Shown here piece after piece: positions 1 through 6,152 of a stretch of 12,399 bases of DNA. This DNA comes from Planctomycetota bacterium (GTDB lineage: Bacteria > Planctomycetota > Phycisphaerae > UBA1845 > PWPN01). Where the stretch lies: positions 4,139,563 through 4,151,961 of the forward strand of contig CP070790.1 in assembly GCA_020346805.1 (NCBI GenBank), read 5' to 3'. The notes under the pieces were generated by a model that was not told the origin of the DNA, did no database searches, and saw only the letters and a list, made by a program, of their open reading frames with translations. Each line of letters starts with the position of its first letter. Positions within the stretch are counted from its first letter, which is position 1. The translations under genes and the position numbers were made by a program.

Positions 1-99
1 GGGAGACCATATTTTAGCAGTCAGAGCTCCAAGCGCCGGTACGGGAAGTGAAATATTAATACCCCGCACTTTGTATACTGAGCCACACGCGAAGGGCAC
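1..99 (-). CDS. possible 5' part of a gene running off the left edge
   Basis: A minus-strand frame starts with GTG at 99-97, which overlaps the TAG stop of the upstream deacetylase gene by one base (TAGTG). It stays open for 33 codons to the window edge, while the other two minus frames contain stops. Such a stop/start overlap is typical of translational coupling. The visible peptide begins (V/M)PFACGSVYKVRG and matches no family I recognise. The length is too short to exclude a chance open frame, and there is no clear Shine-Dalgarno site beyond GAG. Treat it as a hint of a coupled downstream gene only. Confidence 0.25.
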   Translation of the reverse strand, partial: MPFACGSVYKVRGINISLPVPALGALTAKIWSP

Positions 100-863
100 T
101 ATCTCAAGTTGTTGCTTTCCTGTTGGAACGGTGGGGGGATTTCCCATGAACCTAGAAGATTGACCATATCTTTTGTCCCAATAGGTCGGGGCAGGGCGTA
201 TAGCTCGCCATAGCGGTAACCGGCACGACCACCTTCAGCACCGGCAACACTTTCAATATAATGTCTGAGACGATCGAAGCGCTGGCCGGTAAATTGCGAT
301 TCATAACATTTAAGGGCGGCAAGTTTCTTTTCGATGGTAGTTGAGATATCCACAACAAACTGGGTGGGGTAATTTAAAGTTTCGGCGGTATTTGGAATGG
401 GGCGGTAGATAAGATGATCGATGCGGTGGGGTGGGGTGTTATCGAAGCGATCATCCCACTTGGTTAGCTGAGAGTAAAATCTGGCGGCCTCGGTGATAAG
501 TTGGGACTGATAGTGGTCAGGCGAGGCTTGAGGGGTTTTGCCGGCGAGGCCCACGAGGATTTTTGGGCAATATCGTCGCAGAACGGTGGCCAGGGCATAA
601 CGTGATTTAGGGCAGTCCATCAGTTCGCGGTTAGTGAGGGGCAGGATTTCGCAGACCTCAACCCCAAGAACCTCGGCGGCGGCGTGGGCCTCTTTAATCC
701 GGATTTCGGGAGATCCATTGGGGGTGGGTTCGCCATTGGTTAGGTGGATCATGCCCACGCGGTACCCGTTTTTAGCCATAAGGGCGATGGCCCCCCCGCA
801 GCCGATTTCCAGGTCGTCGGGATGAGGGGCGGCAAAAATAACGTCTAGTTTTTTTTTGTTCAT
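99..863 (-). CDS. bshB1: PIG-L/LmbE-family deacetylase, BshB1-like
   Basis: Predicted zinc-dependent N-acetylglucosaminyl deacetylase. In bacillithiol synthesis BshB1 removes the acetyl group from GlcNAc-malate in the cytoplasm. The 254-residue protein has the family signature AAPHPDD at residues 11-17 (His14 and Asp17 as expected metal ligands, Asp16 as catalytic base), then EIGCGG, a TNGEPTPNGSPEIRI segment close to the TRGE...GTPEIR stretch of BshB1, and SPDH at 114-117 supplying the third ligand. The length fits the family (about 230-270). The ATG at 863-861 is preceded by GAGGAAA on the coding strand. A run of nine A follows the start region (codons 3-5), a slippage-prone spot. No bshA or bshC is visible here, so the exact thiol pathway is inferred; a general sugar deacetylase is the alternative. 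Confidence 0.82.
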   Translation of the reverse strand: MNKKKLDVIFAAPHPDDLEIGCGGAIALMAKNGYRVGMIHLTNGEPTPNGSPEIRIKEAHAAAEVLGVEVCEILPLTNRELMDCPKSRYALATVLRRYCPKILVGLAGKTPQASPDHYQSQLITEAARFYSQLTKWDDRFDNTPPHRIDHLIYRPIPNTAETLNYPTQFVVDISTTIEKKLAALKCYESQFTGQRFDRLRHYIESVAGAEGGRAGYRYGELYALPRPIGTKDMVNLLGSWEIPPPFQQESNNLR

Positions 864-1127
864 AGGGAGTTTCCTCAGTCAGCCTTTAAAATCCGAAACT
901 CTTGCAACATAAGGGTTTTACACCCATTTCGATGTCAGTGAATCTTATTAATGATAGGCACCGGCGGGGGAACTTCAAATTTTACGAGCACGACTTTTTT
1001 TGACGGAATACGGATTTCCGTCAGAGCGAGGTTAAGCTTGTCCGTCCACTTAGCCGACACTAATCTTAATCAGAGAGGCTTGCTTAGGCGGTTATTAGTG
1101 GGTGAATGAGGAGACGCGAGAATTCGG
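864..1127. other. intergenic region between divergent genes, with inverted repeats
   Basis: This 264-bp gap separates the minus-strand deacetylase from the plus-strand lipoproteins, so it should hold promoters for both directions. I found no convincing -35/-10 pair. It contains two perfect inverted repeats, at 1001-1008/1016-1023 and 1058-1064/1094-1100. No open frame of note is present. Confidence 0.5.
1001..1023. repeat. perfect 8-bp inverted repeat next to a T tract
   Basis: TGACGGAA at 1001-1008 pairs with TTCCGTCA at 1016-1023 around a 7-nt loop. A run of seven T (994-1000) lies immediately 5' on the plus strand, so on the minus strand the hairpin is followed by A rather than U. It is therefore not a standard intrinsic terminator in either direction. 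It could be an operator or a divergent-promoter hairpin. Confidence 0.5.
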
Positions 1128-1415
1128 ATGTGGAGTTCATTTCCGATTTGGACTAATTTTGGGGGCAGATTGGGTATTGATCGACGTATGGGGGTGTTGT
1201 TTGGTGTTTTACTCGCTACGGCGATATGTGGCTGTGTTTTGCCGCCTTTCACAGATGTATTGGTTTCCAATGGTCAATCGATACGTATGACTACAATTGT
1301 TCAGATTGTAGCAAATCCCGAGCTGAGTGAGGAGGCAAAAAAACAGCAATTACGTGATCTTGGTATTTTAGATGAGGATTTGATTGATTTGTTAGTTCGT
1401 GAATTAGGGCAATAA
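1128..1415 (+). CDS. small putative lipoprotein, unknown function
   Basis: A small secreted or lipid-anchored protein of unknown role. The frame carries a hydrophobic stretch (GVLFGVLLATAICGC) ending in a cysteine that could be a lipobox Cys, followed by an acidic C-terminal half with ELSEEAKKQQLRDLGILDEDLIDLLVRELGQ, which looks helical. The start is uncertain. ATG 1128 gives 95 residues but has only a weak GAG upstream. TTG 1170 would put Arg-Arg directly before the hydrophobic core and has a G-rich stretch (1160-1164) upstream. ATG 1188 leaves no positive charge in the n-region. The next gene is also a small lipoprotein with a similar acidic helical tail, so the two may be functionally related. 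No family is recognised. Confidence 0.6.
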   Translation: MWSSFPIWTNFGGRLGIDRRMGVLFGVLLATAICGCVLPPFTDVLVSNGQSIRMTTIVQIVANPELSEEAKKQQLRDLGILDEDLIDLLVRELGQ

Positions 1416-1485
1416 CGGGCGGATTCTGCGGATTCTATTGTTAGTTTATGCATCCGTACCGATTTTAAATGATAGGAGGCATATA

Positions 1486-1875
1486 ATGCGAATGATTCAG
1501 CGAGTGTTGCTTTGTTGCCTGGCAGTTATGCTGCTGTTCGCGGCTACTGGTTGCCCATCGCTAGATCCGCGCACGAGTAACCAGGGGGGTGGAAGTTTGT
1601 TAACAATATTTGGAAAAGTTGGTGATAACGGTGTAATTGGAGATTTGAATCCGGACGAGTGGCAGATTCTGACGGATAATCTTCCCTCATTTGCAGCAGC
1701 GTTAGGGATTGAGATACCGTCGGATGTTACTATACCCCAACTGACCGATGAGCAGGCCCAGGATTTTGTGAATCTGCTGGATGAGAATAATATAAACACC
1801 ATAGAAGAGTTGCAAGCAGCAATAGATGACGGCACAATAACTGTTCCGGAATCGCTGCAGGGTTCATTCTCGTAG
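1486..1875 (+). CDS. small lipoprotein, unknown function
   Basis: Predicted lipoprotein of 129 residues. The ATG at 1486 is chosen because a perfect AGGAGG (1474-1479) lies six bases upstream; the frame extends further 5' without a ribosome site. The signal peptide MRMIQRVLLCCLAVMLLFAATGC has Arg in the n-region, a hydrophobic core, and a lipobox ending at Cys23. The mature part is Gly/Asn-rich at first and then acidic and helical, with segments NPDEWQILTDNLPSFAAALGI and LTDEQAQDFVNLLDENNINT. It ends with VPESLQGSFS before TAG. A strong terminator follows 44 bp downstream, so transcription appears to end here. I recognise no domain. The signal peptide is well supported; function is unknown. 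Confidence 0.85.
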   Translation: MRMIQRVLLCCLAVMLLFAATGCPSLDPRTSNQGGGSLLTIFGKVGDNGVIGDLNPDEWQILTDNLPSFAAALGIEIPSDVTIPQLTDEQAQDFVNLLDENNINTIEELQAAIDDGTITVPESLQGSFS

Positions 1876-1919
1876 TCGTTGCCGAGTATTACGGTAAAGC
1901 AATTAAGGTATATGATTTG

Positions 1920-1979
1920 GCCGGTTGACCTGCCAGGACGAATTATCGTCATGTTTTGCAGGTCAACCGGCTATTTTTT
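1920..1979 (+). terminator. strong intrinsic terminator
   Basis: A perfect 14-bp stem, GCCGGTTGACCTGC (1920-1933) with GCAGGTCAACCGGC (1958-1971), is followed by TA and six T (1974-1979). The 24-nt loop holds a second small hairpin, GACGA/TCGTC around ATTA. It ends the lipoprotein transcript and insulates the following gene. Confidence 0.92.
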
Positions 1980-2021
1980 GTCATGTTACTTATTAGGATA
2001 GCTAACAAATTAGACCGATCC

Positions 2022-2030
2022 TGGTATGAT
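2022..2030 (+). promoter_or_regulatory. extended -10 promoter for the PrcB-like lipoprotein
   Basis: TGGTATGAT matches the extended -10 pattern TGnTATAAT with one mismatch. No good -35 is present, which is usual for extended -10 promoters. Transcription would start near 2037, only about five bases before the ATG at 2042, and no Shine-Dalgarno site is present, so the mRNA may be leaderless. This is an inference from spacing only. Confidence 0.35.
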
Positions 2031-2041
2031 ATTCCGGCGAA

Positions 2042-2545
2042 ATGAGACTATTTGCCATAATTAGAAGGGTATTGTTTTTAAGGGGTGTGGTTTTGCTCCT
2101 ATTTTTCATGGCCGGCTGCACAAACGTGGAATCGGAGACTTTGAGTCAGCAGGCTGGTGTTGAGGAAGTTCATATCCTGTGGGAAAAAAGCGGTACCTAT
2201 TCGAGACTGACACGTTCTATCCGTATTGTAGTCAGGGGACATTCAACCTTGGCCCAGATTCCCCTTGCTGAGGTTGATGTTGATTTTGATACTCAAATGC
2301 TGCTGATAGCGGGTCTGGGGCCGACGACCGGAGGGGGAAGGGGAATTCGAATTACCAGGGTATGGCGCGAAGGTTTGCAAATTCGTACTCAGGAGAGACA
2401 AGTTAATTCTGCATTCAATCGTATGACGGTAATTCATCACTGCAGCCCGTGGACGATTGTGGCCATACCCAGGAGCGATCTCAATGTTGAAGGATATAGT
2501 GGCAGGGTGCCCAAAGATTTGCTTGGCGAGCATCCCGATGGTTAA
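2042..2545 (+). CDS. PrcB-like domain lipoprotein
   Basis: Predicted lipoprotein of 167 residues. The N-terminus has basic residues (RLFAIIRR) and a hydrophobic core ending in FFMAGC, with Cys26 as the likely lipidated residue. Residues about 75-150 resemble the PrcB C-terminal domain: an acidic beta-strand DVDFDTQMLLIAGLG, then PTTGGGRGIRITRVWREG, and later SPWTIVAIPRSD. The family usually shows a strand, a G-x-x-P-T-G-G-type turn, and a terminal proline-rich strand, as seen here. PrcB was named from a spirochaete protease complex, but the domain occurs in many secreted proteins and no enzymatic role follows from it. It ends 16 bp before the acetyltransferase gene, so the two are probably co-transcribed. 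The domain assignment is by pattern only. Confidence 0.72.
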   Translation: MRLFAIIRRVLFLRGVVLLLFFMAGCTNVESETLSQQAGVEEVHILWEKSGTYSRLTRSIRIVVRGHSTLAQIPLAEVDVDFDTQMLLIAGLGPTTGGGRGIRITRVWREGLQIRTQERQVNSAFNRMTVIHHCSPWTIVAIPRSDLNVEGYSGRVPKDLLGEHPDG

Positions 2546-2561
2546 TTAATAGTGGTGACGA

Positions 2562-3476
2562 ATGTACGTCGGGCAGCCAAAGGATGAGCTTGAATTTCGG
2601 GAGGCAGTTGAGCTGATACTGGAAAGTCCGGGACGGATATCTTGCGGAATTGAGGAGCAGGTCAATTCGTTAATTAGTTACACTAACAAACTTGATCTAA
2701 CTTTTGAGCATTGTTTAATCGGAAAAGAAAAAGGGCGAATGTTGGGAGCGTGTCTTTGCGTAGATTTGCCGGGACGTATTTCCAACATTTATGTTCCTCA
2801 TGTATCACTTTACGATGAGCGGATGCCTGACGTAATAGTTAGGTTATTGTTAGAAGCTGTCCAACTTGCCCGGGAGAGGGATGTTAAGTTTCTTCAGGGT
2901 ATAGTCCAGTCTGAGAATGAAGAAATGGCAGCAGTTTATGGGTCTGCCGGTTTTCAATACCTGGCACAATTAATCTATCTTAAAAGAGATTTGTCAAAAC
3001 AGGTGTTTTTATGTAGGGATCCGTATATATGCGACTGGCAGACTTACAATACCCAAACACATCAGCTCTTTGCCCAAGTAATTCAAGGTACATATCAAGA
3101 TAGTCTGGATTGCCATTTGTTGAGTGGTCGCAGAGATATTGAAGACGTATTAGCGTCTCATCGTTCAATTGGTCGATTTGATCACCGTTATTGGATGATT
3201 GGGATGGTTAATGGTGAGCCAATAGGTGTTATATTATTATCCTTTTTGCCGGAACAGGATTCGTGTGAGGTGGTATATATTGGGGTATTGCCGGCATGGC
3301 GCAGGCAGGGTTATGGTTCGGCACTGCTTGGCTTGGCCTTTGAGATTGTCCGCGAAACCGGCACCTCTGCCCTGACATTGACGGTAGACGCGAAGAATAC
3401 ACCGGCCCAAAAATTATATCGCAATTTTGGGTTTCGGGAATTAACCAGAAGGGATGTATGGATCAAATTCGTGTAG
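2562..3476 (+). CDS. tandem GNAT-family N-acetyltransferase
   Basis: A 304-residue cytoplasmic protein with two GNAT units. The C-terminal unit (about 150-304) is canonical: the acetyl-CoA pyrophosphate loop RRQGYG lies at 247-252 after the strand VVYIGVLPAW, and the late motif NTPAQKLYRNFGF matches the N-x-x-A-x-x-x-Y-x-x-x-G-F pattern. The N-terminal unit (about 10-140) keeps the terminal motif ENEEMAAVYGSAGF but lacks a clear pyrophosphate loop, so it is probably degenerate and structural. Two fused GNAT domains also occur in mycothiol synthase MshD, but no specific substrate can be assigned. The start ATG at 2562 has only a weak GGTG upstream. It follows the PrcB-like lipoprotein by 16 bp. 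No terminator is visible before the dnaA leader. Confidence 0.85.
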   Translation: MYVGQPKDELEFREAVELILESPGRISCGIEEQVNSLISYTNKLDLTFEHCLIGKEKGRMLGACLCVDLPGRISNIYVPHVSLYDERMPDVIVRLLLEAVQLARERDVKFLQGIVQSENEEMAAVYGSAGFQYLAQLIYLKRDLSKQVFLCRDPYICDWQTYNTQTHQLFAQVIQGTYQDSLDCHLLSGRRDIEDVLASHRSIGRFDHRYWMIGMVNGEPIGVILLSFLPEQDSCEVVYIGVLPAWRRQGYGSALLGLAFEIVRETGTSALTLTVDAKNTPAQKLYRNFGFRELTRRDVWIKFV

Positions 3477-3806
3477 GCTGTGTTAGGGGCTTGTAGAACT
3501 ATAGTTTGTGTTCAGTTATGATCACAATAAACTTGTGAATCTGCCCACGATTTATCCACAAGTTCCCTCAATTTGGGTGGATAACTTTTTTTTTGCGCGT
3601 AAGTTTCGGCACAATATAAAAATCGAAAATATGGTTTATGAAAATGTAAATTTTACTATTGATTTCTATTTCGCAGCTCGGTACTTTAATCCCTGTTAAT
3701 AGTCTACTTCTCGGCAAGCGGAAGACAACGCGCGTCATTGCCGAGATCATCGTAAAAGATAAAAACCAGGCCTTGCTTATTCCTGTTGCACGGAAAGGAG
3801 TCTACC
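3477..3806 (+). promoter_or_regulatory. dnaA leader and candidate oriC
   Basis: This 330-bp non-coding stretch upstream of dnaA holds a perfect DnaA box TTATCCACA (3552-3560, plus) and an inverted near-match TTATCCACC (3576-3584, minus strand). A weaker third site on the minus strand (3534-3542) has two mismatches. Directly after the second box come nine T and an AT-rich tract (about 3611-3665) that could act as an unwinding element. DnaA boxes upstream of dnaA are common both at chromosome origins and in dnaA autoregulation, and two good boxes are few for an origin. Small open frames here lack ribosome sites and are not called. Confidence 0.5.
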
Positions 3807-5327
3807 GTGTATATCCCCCGCACCGATACCATTACGAGCGTACAGGACAAAATAGCGGAAAAATTGGGTCCCCAGCGGTATAAAGTGTGGTTTAAGAACG
3901 CGACCCAATTCACCATGGCGGAGGGTTGCCTTAAAGTCAGCACTCCGAACGCTTTTATATGCGGATGGATTGAAAGACATTACTCTGAGACCATATCTGA
4001 GGCCGTACGAGAAGTTACGGGGGCGGATTGTCAATTATCTTTTGTGGTGGATCCCAAGCTGCTTAATGCGTTGAAAAAGCGTCAGTTAGACTCACAAGCC
4101 GAATTTATAGCGAAAAATCCGGAACGCATGGCCCGGCAATACCGTCGCCAGGGTTTACCCCCGCCCCGTAAGTTGAAAGGTAGATTTGAAGATTTTGTGG
4201 TGGGGCCGGCAAATGAACTGGCCGTTTCTGTGGTTCGTAAGATAGCCGATCGGGCTTCAGAAGCCTATAGTCCGGTCTTTGTTCATGGAGGTTGTGGGGT
4301 CGGCAAAACCCACTTACTAAATGCTTTAGGGAATGAACTGACGAAAAACCATCCCCAGTGTCAGTGGGCGTATTTGACGGGTGATGAATTTACCAATGCA
4401 TTTGTACTCGCCCTGCGCTCAAACAAGATAGAAGGATTTCGTCAGAGATACCGGAATCTGGATGCTTTAATAATAGATGATGTGCATTTTCTAGCCAACA
4501 AGAAAGCCACCCAGGAAGAATTTTTACATACATTTAATGCCATTGATGCCCAGGGTAAGCATATTGTGCTGGCATCCGATTCACATCCCAAGCTCATCGG
4601 GCCTTTTAGTGAAAAATTAATAAACCGTTTTGTTGCCGGTATGGTGGTGCGGATTGATATGCCGGATTTGCGGATGCGCAGCGACATCTTACGTCTGCGC
4701 GCCAAACAGGTAACCAGCAAACCTATCCCGGCGGAAGTCATTCAATATATAGCCGAACATTTGCAGGCTAATGTACGTGAGTTGGAAGGTGCCTTATTGA
4801 AACTGGTTATGTTCAGTACCATATCACACCAGCCCATCACCCTTTCGCTGGCTCGGCGGGCCTTGGCAGACCATCTGGAACGAACCCAGCGGGCCCTGGG
4901 GCTTGACGAAATCGACCAGACGGTAGCCACCTATTTCGGATTAACGCCGGCCGATCTCCATACCTCGCGAAAAACACGGACGATAGCGTTGGCGCGAGGT
5001 ATTGCGATGCATCTCGCTCGAAAGCATACGGAAATGAGCTTTCCGGAGATCGGCCGATTTATGGGTAACAAGAATCACTCCACGGTCATTCTGGCCAATC
5101 GGAAGATAGAAAAGCTGCTAAAGGATGATGCCATTGTCAGCCGACAGACGCCGGCGGGGATTAGTGAGGAGCGCCTGCGTGACATCGTCCAGCGGGTAGA
5201 GGAACAGCTTGGCAGATATGCCCGAGGCGGCAGCATTGAAGGCGGTAAAGTACAAGGCATCCATGTCCCCCCCACATCGACGGTGGCCAACACCAAACCG
5301 GATGTGTCCAATATTGCTGTGGGGTAA
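3807..5327 (+). CDS. dnaA: chromosomal replication initiator protein DnaA
   Basis: Initiator ATPase that binds DnaA boxes and opens the origin. The GTG at 3807 is chosen because GGAG (3797-3800) lies six bases upstream; it gives 506 residues. Domain I (about 1-80) has RYKVWFKNAT and LKVSTPNAFICGWIERHY. The AAA+ domain starts near GRFEDFVVGPANELA and shows Walker A GGCGVGKT (161-168), Walker B LIIDD (221-225) followed by VHFLANKKATQEEF, an arginine-finger region LINRF (Arg274), and sensor II NVRELEG (Arg324). Domain IV carries the helix-turn-helix signature MGNKNHSTV (419-427) in place of the common GGRDHTTV. After it comes a tail of about 60 residues, Gly/Pro-rich at the end and longer than in most DnaA proteins. 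All catalytic motifs are intact. It is flanked by boxes 5' and a hairpin 3', so it is probably its own transcription unit. Confidence 0.97.
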   Translation: MYIPRTDTITSVQDKIAEKLGPQRYKVWFKNATQFTMAEGCLKVSTPNAFICGWIERHYSETISEAVREVTGADCQLSFVVDPKLLNALKKRQLDSQAEFIAKNPERMARQYRRQGLPPPRKLKGRFEDFVVGPANELAVSVVRKIADRASEAYSPVFVHGGCGVGKTHLLNALGNELTKNHPQCQWAYLTGDEFTNAFVLALRSNKIEGFRQRYRNLDALIIDDVHFLANKKATQEEFLHTFNAIDAQGKHIVLASDSHPKLIGPFSEKLINRFVAGMVVRIDMPDLRMRSDILRLRAKQVTSKPIPAEVIQYIAEHLQANVRELEGALLKLVMFSTISHQPITLSLARRALADHLERTQRALGLDEIDQTVATYFGLTPADLHTSRKTRTIALARGIAMHLARKHTEMSFPEIGRFMGNKNHSTVILANRKIEKLLKDDAIVSRQTPAGISEERLRDIVQRVEEQLGRYARGGSIEGGKVQGIHVPPTSTVANTKPDVSNIAVG

Positions 5328-5334
5328 ACTGCAG

Positions 5335-5393
5335 TAATCCGGATTATTTACGGACGGAAAATCATCCGCCGGGCGGAAAAGCCCGTGAATAAT
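5335..5393 (+). terminator. hairpin terminator after dnaA
   Basis: Just after the dnaA stop, ATTATTTACGG (5343-5353) pairs with CCGTGAATAAT (5383-5393) with one G-U pair. Inside lie competing GC hairpins (TCCGCC/GGCGGA and CGGGC/GCCCG). The tail is only a weak T-rich stretch (TTCTGTTT). A 12-bp perfect palindrome TAATCCGGATTA (5335-5346) overlaps the left arm. It probably ends dnaA transcription, but the poor U tract lowers confidence. Confidence 0.55.
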
Positions 5394-5470
5394 TCTGTTT
5401 AATGTAATGAGGTGATCATAGCGTCAATTAGCTTTGGTATGACCTGATTTTGTATGTATTTAAGCGTCAG

Positions 5471-5549
5471 TTTTCTGCCTGTCAATCAAGGCAAGTCGGC
5501 CTAATTGGTGTGCAAAAGGACGGTCAATGCACGCTATATAGGCAGAAAA
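5471..5549 (+). ncRNA. candidate structured RNA, three-way junction
   Basis: Three nested stems fit together. P1 is TTTTCTGCCT (5471-5480) with AGGCAGAAAA (5540-5549), a perfect 10 bp. P2 is CAAT/ATTG (5483-5486 with 5504-5507) continued by AGGC/GCCT (5489-5492 with 5499-5502). P3 is GTGTGCA/TGCACGC (5508-5514 with 5528-5534), 7 bp with one G-U. P2 and P3 abut directly, as in coaxially stacked junctions. No U tract follows, so it is not a plain terminator. I recognise no known riboswitch core. The strand is not determined; plus is given because the next genes are on plus. Confidence 0.35.
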
Positions 5550-5655
5550 AGGGAATACTATGTTTTGTCTAATTGACTGAATGTTTGAATCTAACTTTAA
5601 TAATCGGAATAAGATATATTTATATTAGTGGATTAAAGAAACCAAGTAATAATTG

Positions 5656-5670
5656 TGGCATAATCCATGC
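5656..5670 (+). promoter_or_regulatory. possible sigma-54 promoter
   Basis: TGGCA (5656-5660) and ATGC (5667-5670) place GG and GC exactly ten bases apart, as in -24/-12 sigma-54 promoters (TGGCAC-N5-TTGC), with one mismatch in the -12 box. It lies 217 bp upstream of the small lipoprotein start. Only pattern evidence supports it. Confidence 0.25.
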
Positions 5671-5887
5671 TTAGTTATATACAGGGAAAGGTATATACAG
5701 TCAGTATTGATGTATATATTGTGATTTGTTAGGCGTTTTGATGTATTCATAACAATACGATCTATTGGGATTGTGGGGCAGTAGTCTTGTCGATTGATTG
5801 TTTCTGAAGAGCCATCGTGTTGATTTATTGATTATCAGTGTGGTTTTGTCTTGCCACAATAACCTTTGTTGTAAAAAGGAGTCTGTT

Positions 5888-6061
5888 ATGAAGAGCTTTA
5901 CTAAGCTGGCGTCGCTGTTGACTACCTGTGGTCTTTTGTTTGGTGTAGGAGGCGGTTGCTTGCCGGATAATTTCTTCGTTGATAAGGCCGGAGAAATTAC
6001 CAATGGTCTGCTTATTTCGGCAATTAATTTATTACTCGCCCCCACCGGTTTGGCAATATAA
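5888..6061 (+). CDS. 57-residue putative lipoprotein
   Basis: A very small secreted protein. The ATG at 5888 has AAGGAG ending six bases upstream, a well-placed ribosome site; the longer upstream frame has none. The peptide starts MKSFTKLASLLTTCGLLFGVGGGC, a signal with two Lys, a hydrophobic core, and a candidate lipobox Cys24. The mature part of about 33 residues continues LPDNFFVDKAGEITNGLLIS and ends with a hydrophobic LLLAPTGLAI. Similar tiny CLPDNFF-type proteins are, as I recall, frequent in Phycisphaerae-like genomes, but their function is unknown. It lies 91 bp before the outer-membrane barrel gene and may share its transcript. Confidence 0.72.
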   Translation: MKSFTKLASLLTTCGLLFGVGGGCLPDNFFVDKAGEITNGLLISAINLLLAPTGLAI

Positions 6062-6114
6062 ATAATACAGTATATGGCTAATGACAGTTGGTAAGCTTTT
6101 GTCTTTGCCTTGGT

Positions 6115-6144
6115 AAGGAGTTACTCATCCCTCCGGAAAGGAGG
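6115..6144 (+). promoter_or_regulatory. hairpin hiding the ribosome binding site, with alternative pairing
   Basis: The Shine-Dalgarno GGAGG (6140-6144) of the barrel gene pairs perfectly with CCTCC (6130-6134) around the loop GGAAA. An upstream GGAG (6117-6120) can pair with the same CTCC (6131-6134) and free the ribosome site. This is the arrangement of a two-state translational switch. The trigger is unknown; chance cannot be excluded for stems this short. Confidence 0.4.
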
Positions 6145-6152
6145 TTGGCTTC

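Larger units (their letters stand above)
5394..5887 (+). other. long AT-rich intergenic region
   Basis: Almost 500 bp without a convincing gene. It contains a potential three-way-junction RNA (5471-5549), a sigma-54-like element (5656-5670), and a directly repeated TATATACAG (5676-5684 and 5692-5700). The size and structure suggest a regulated leader or a small RNA gene upstream of the tiny lipoprotein and outer-membrane genes. Confidence 0.5.

Noticed and set aside
1420..1437. Tandem GCGGATTCT duplication
   Set aside because: Only two 9-bp units; too short to support a functional or mobile repeat.
3659..3883. Open frame overlapping the dnaA start (plus strand)
   Set aside because: TTG start without ribosome site, no recognisable domain, and it overlaps the well-supported dnaA start.
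4590..4603. Third copy of the palindrome core (GCTCATCGG) inside dnaA
   Set aside because: It is explained by the dnaA codons for KLIGP, and no flanking inverted repeat exists.
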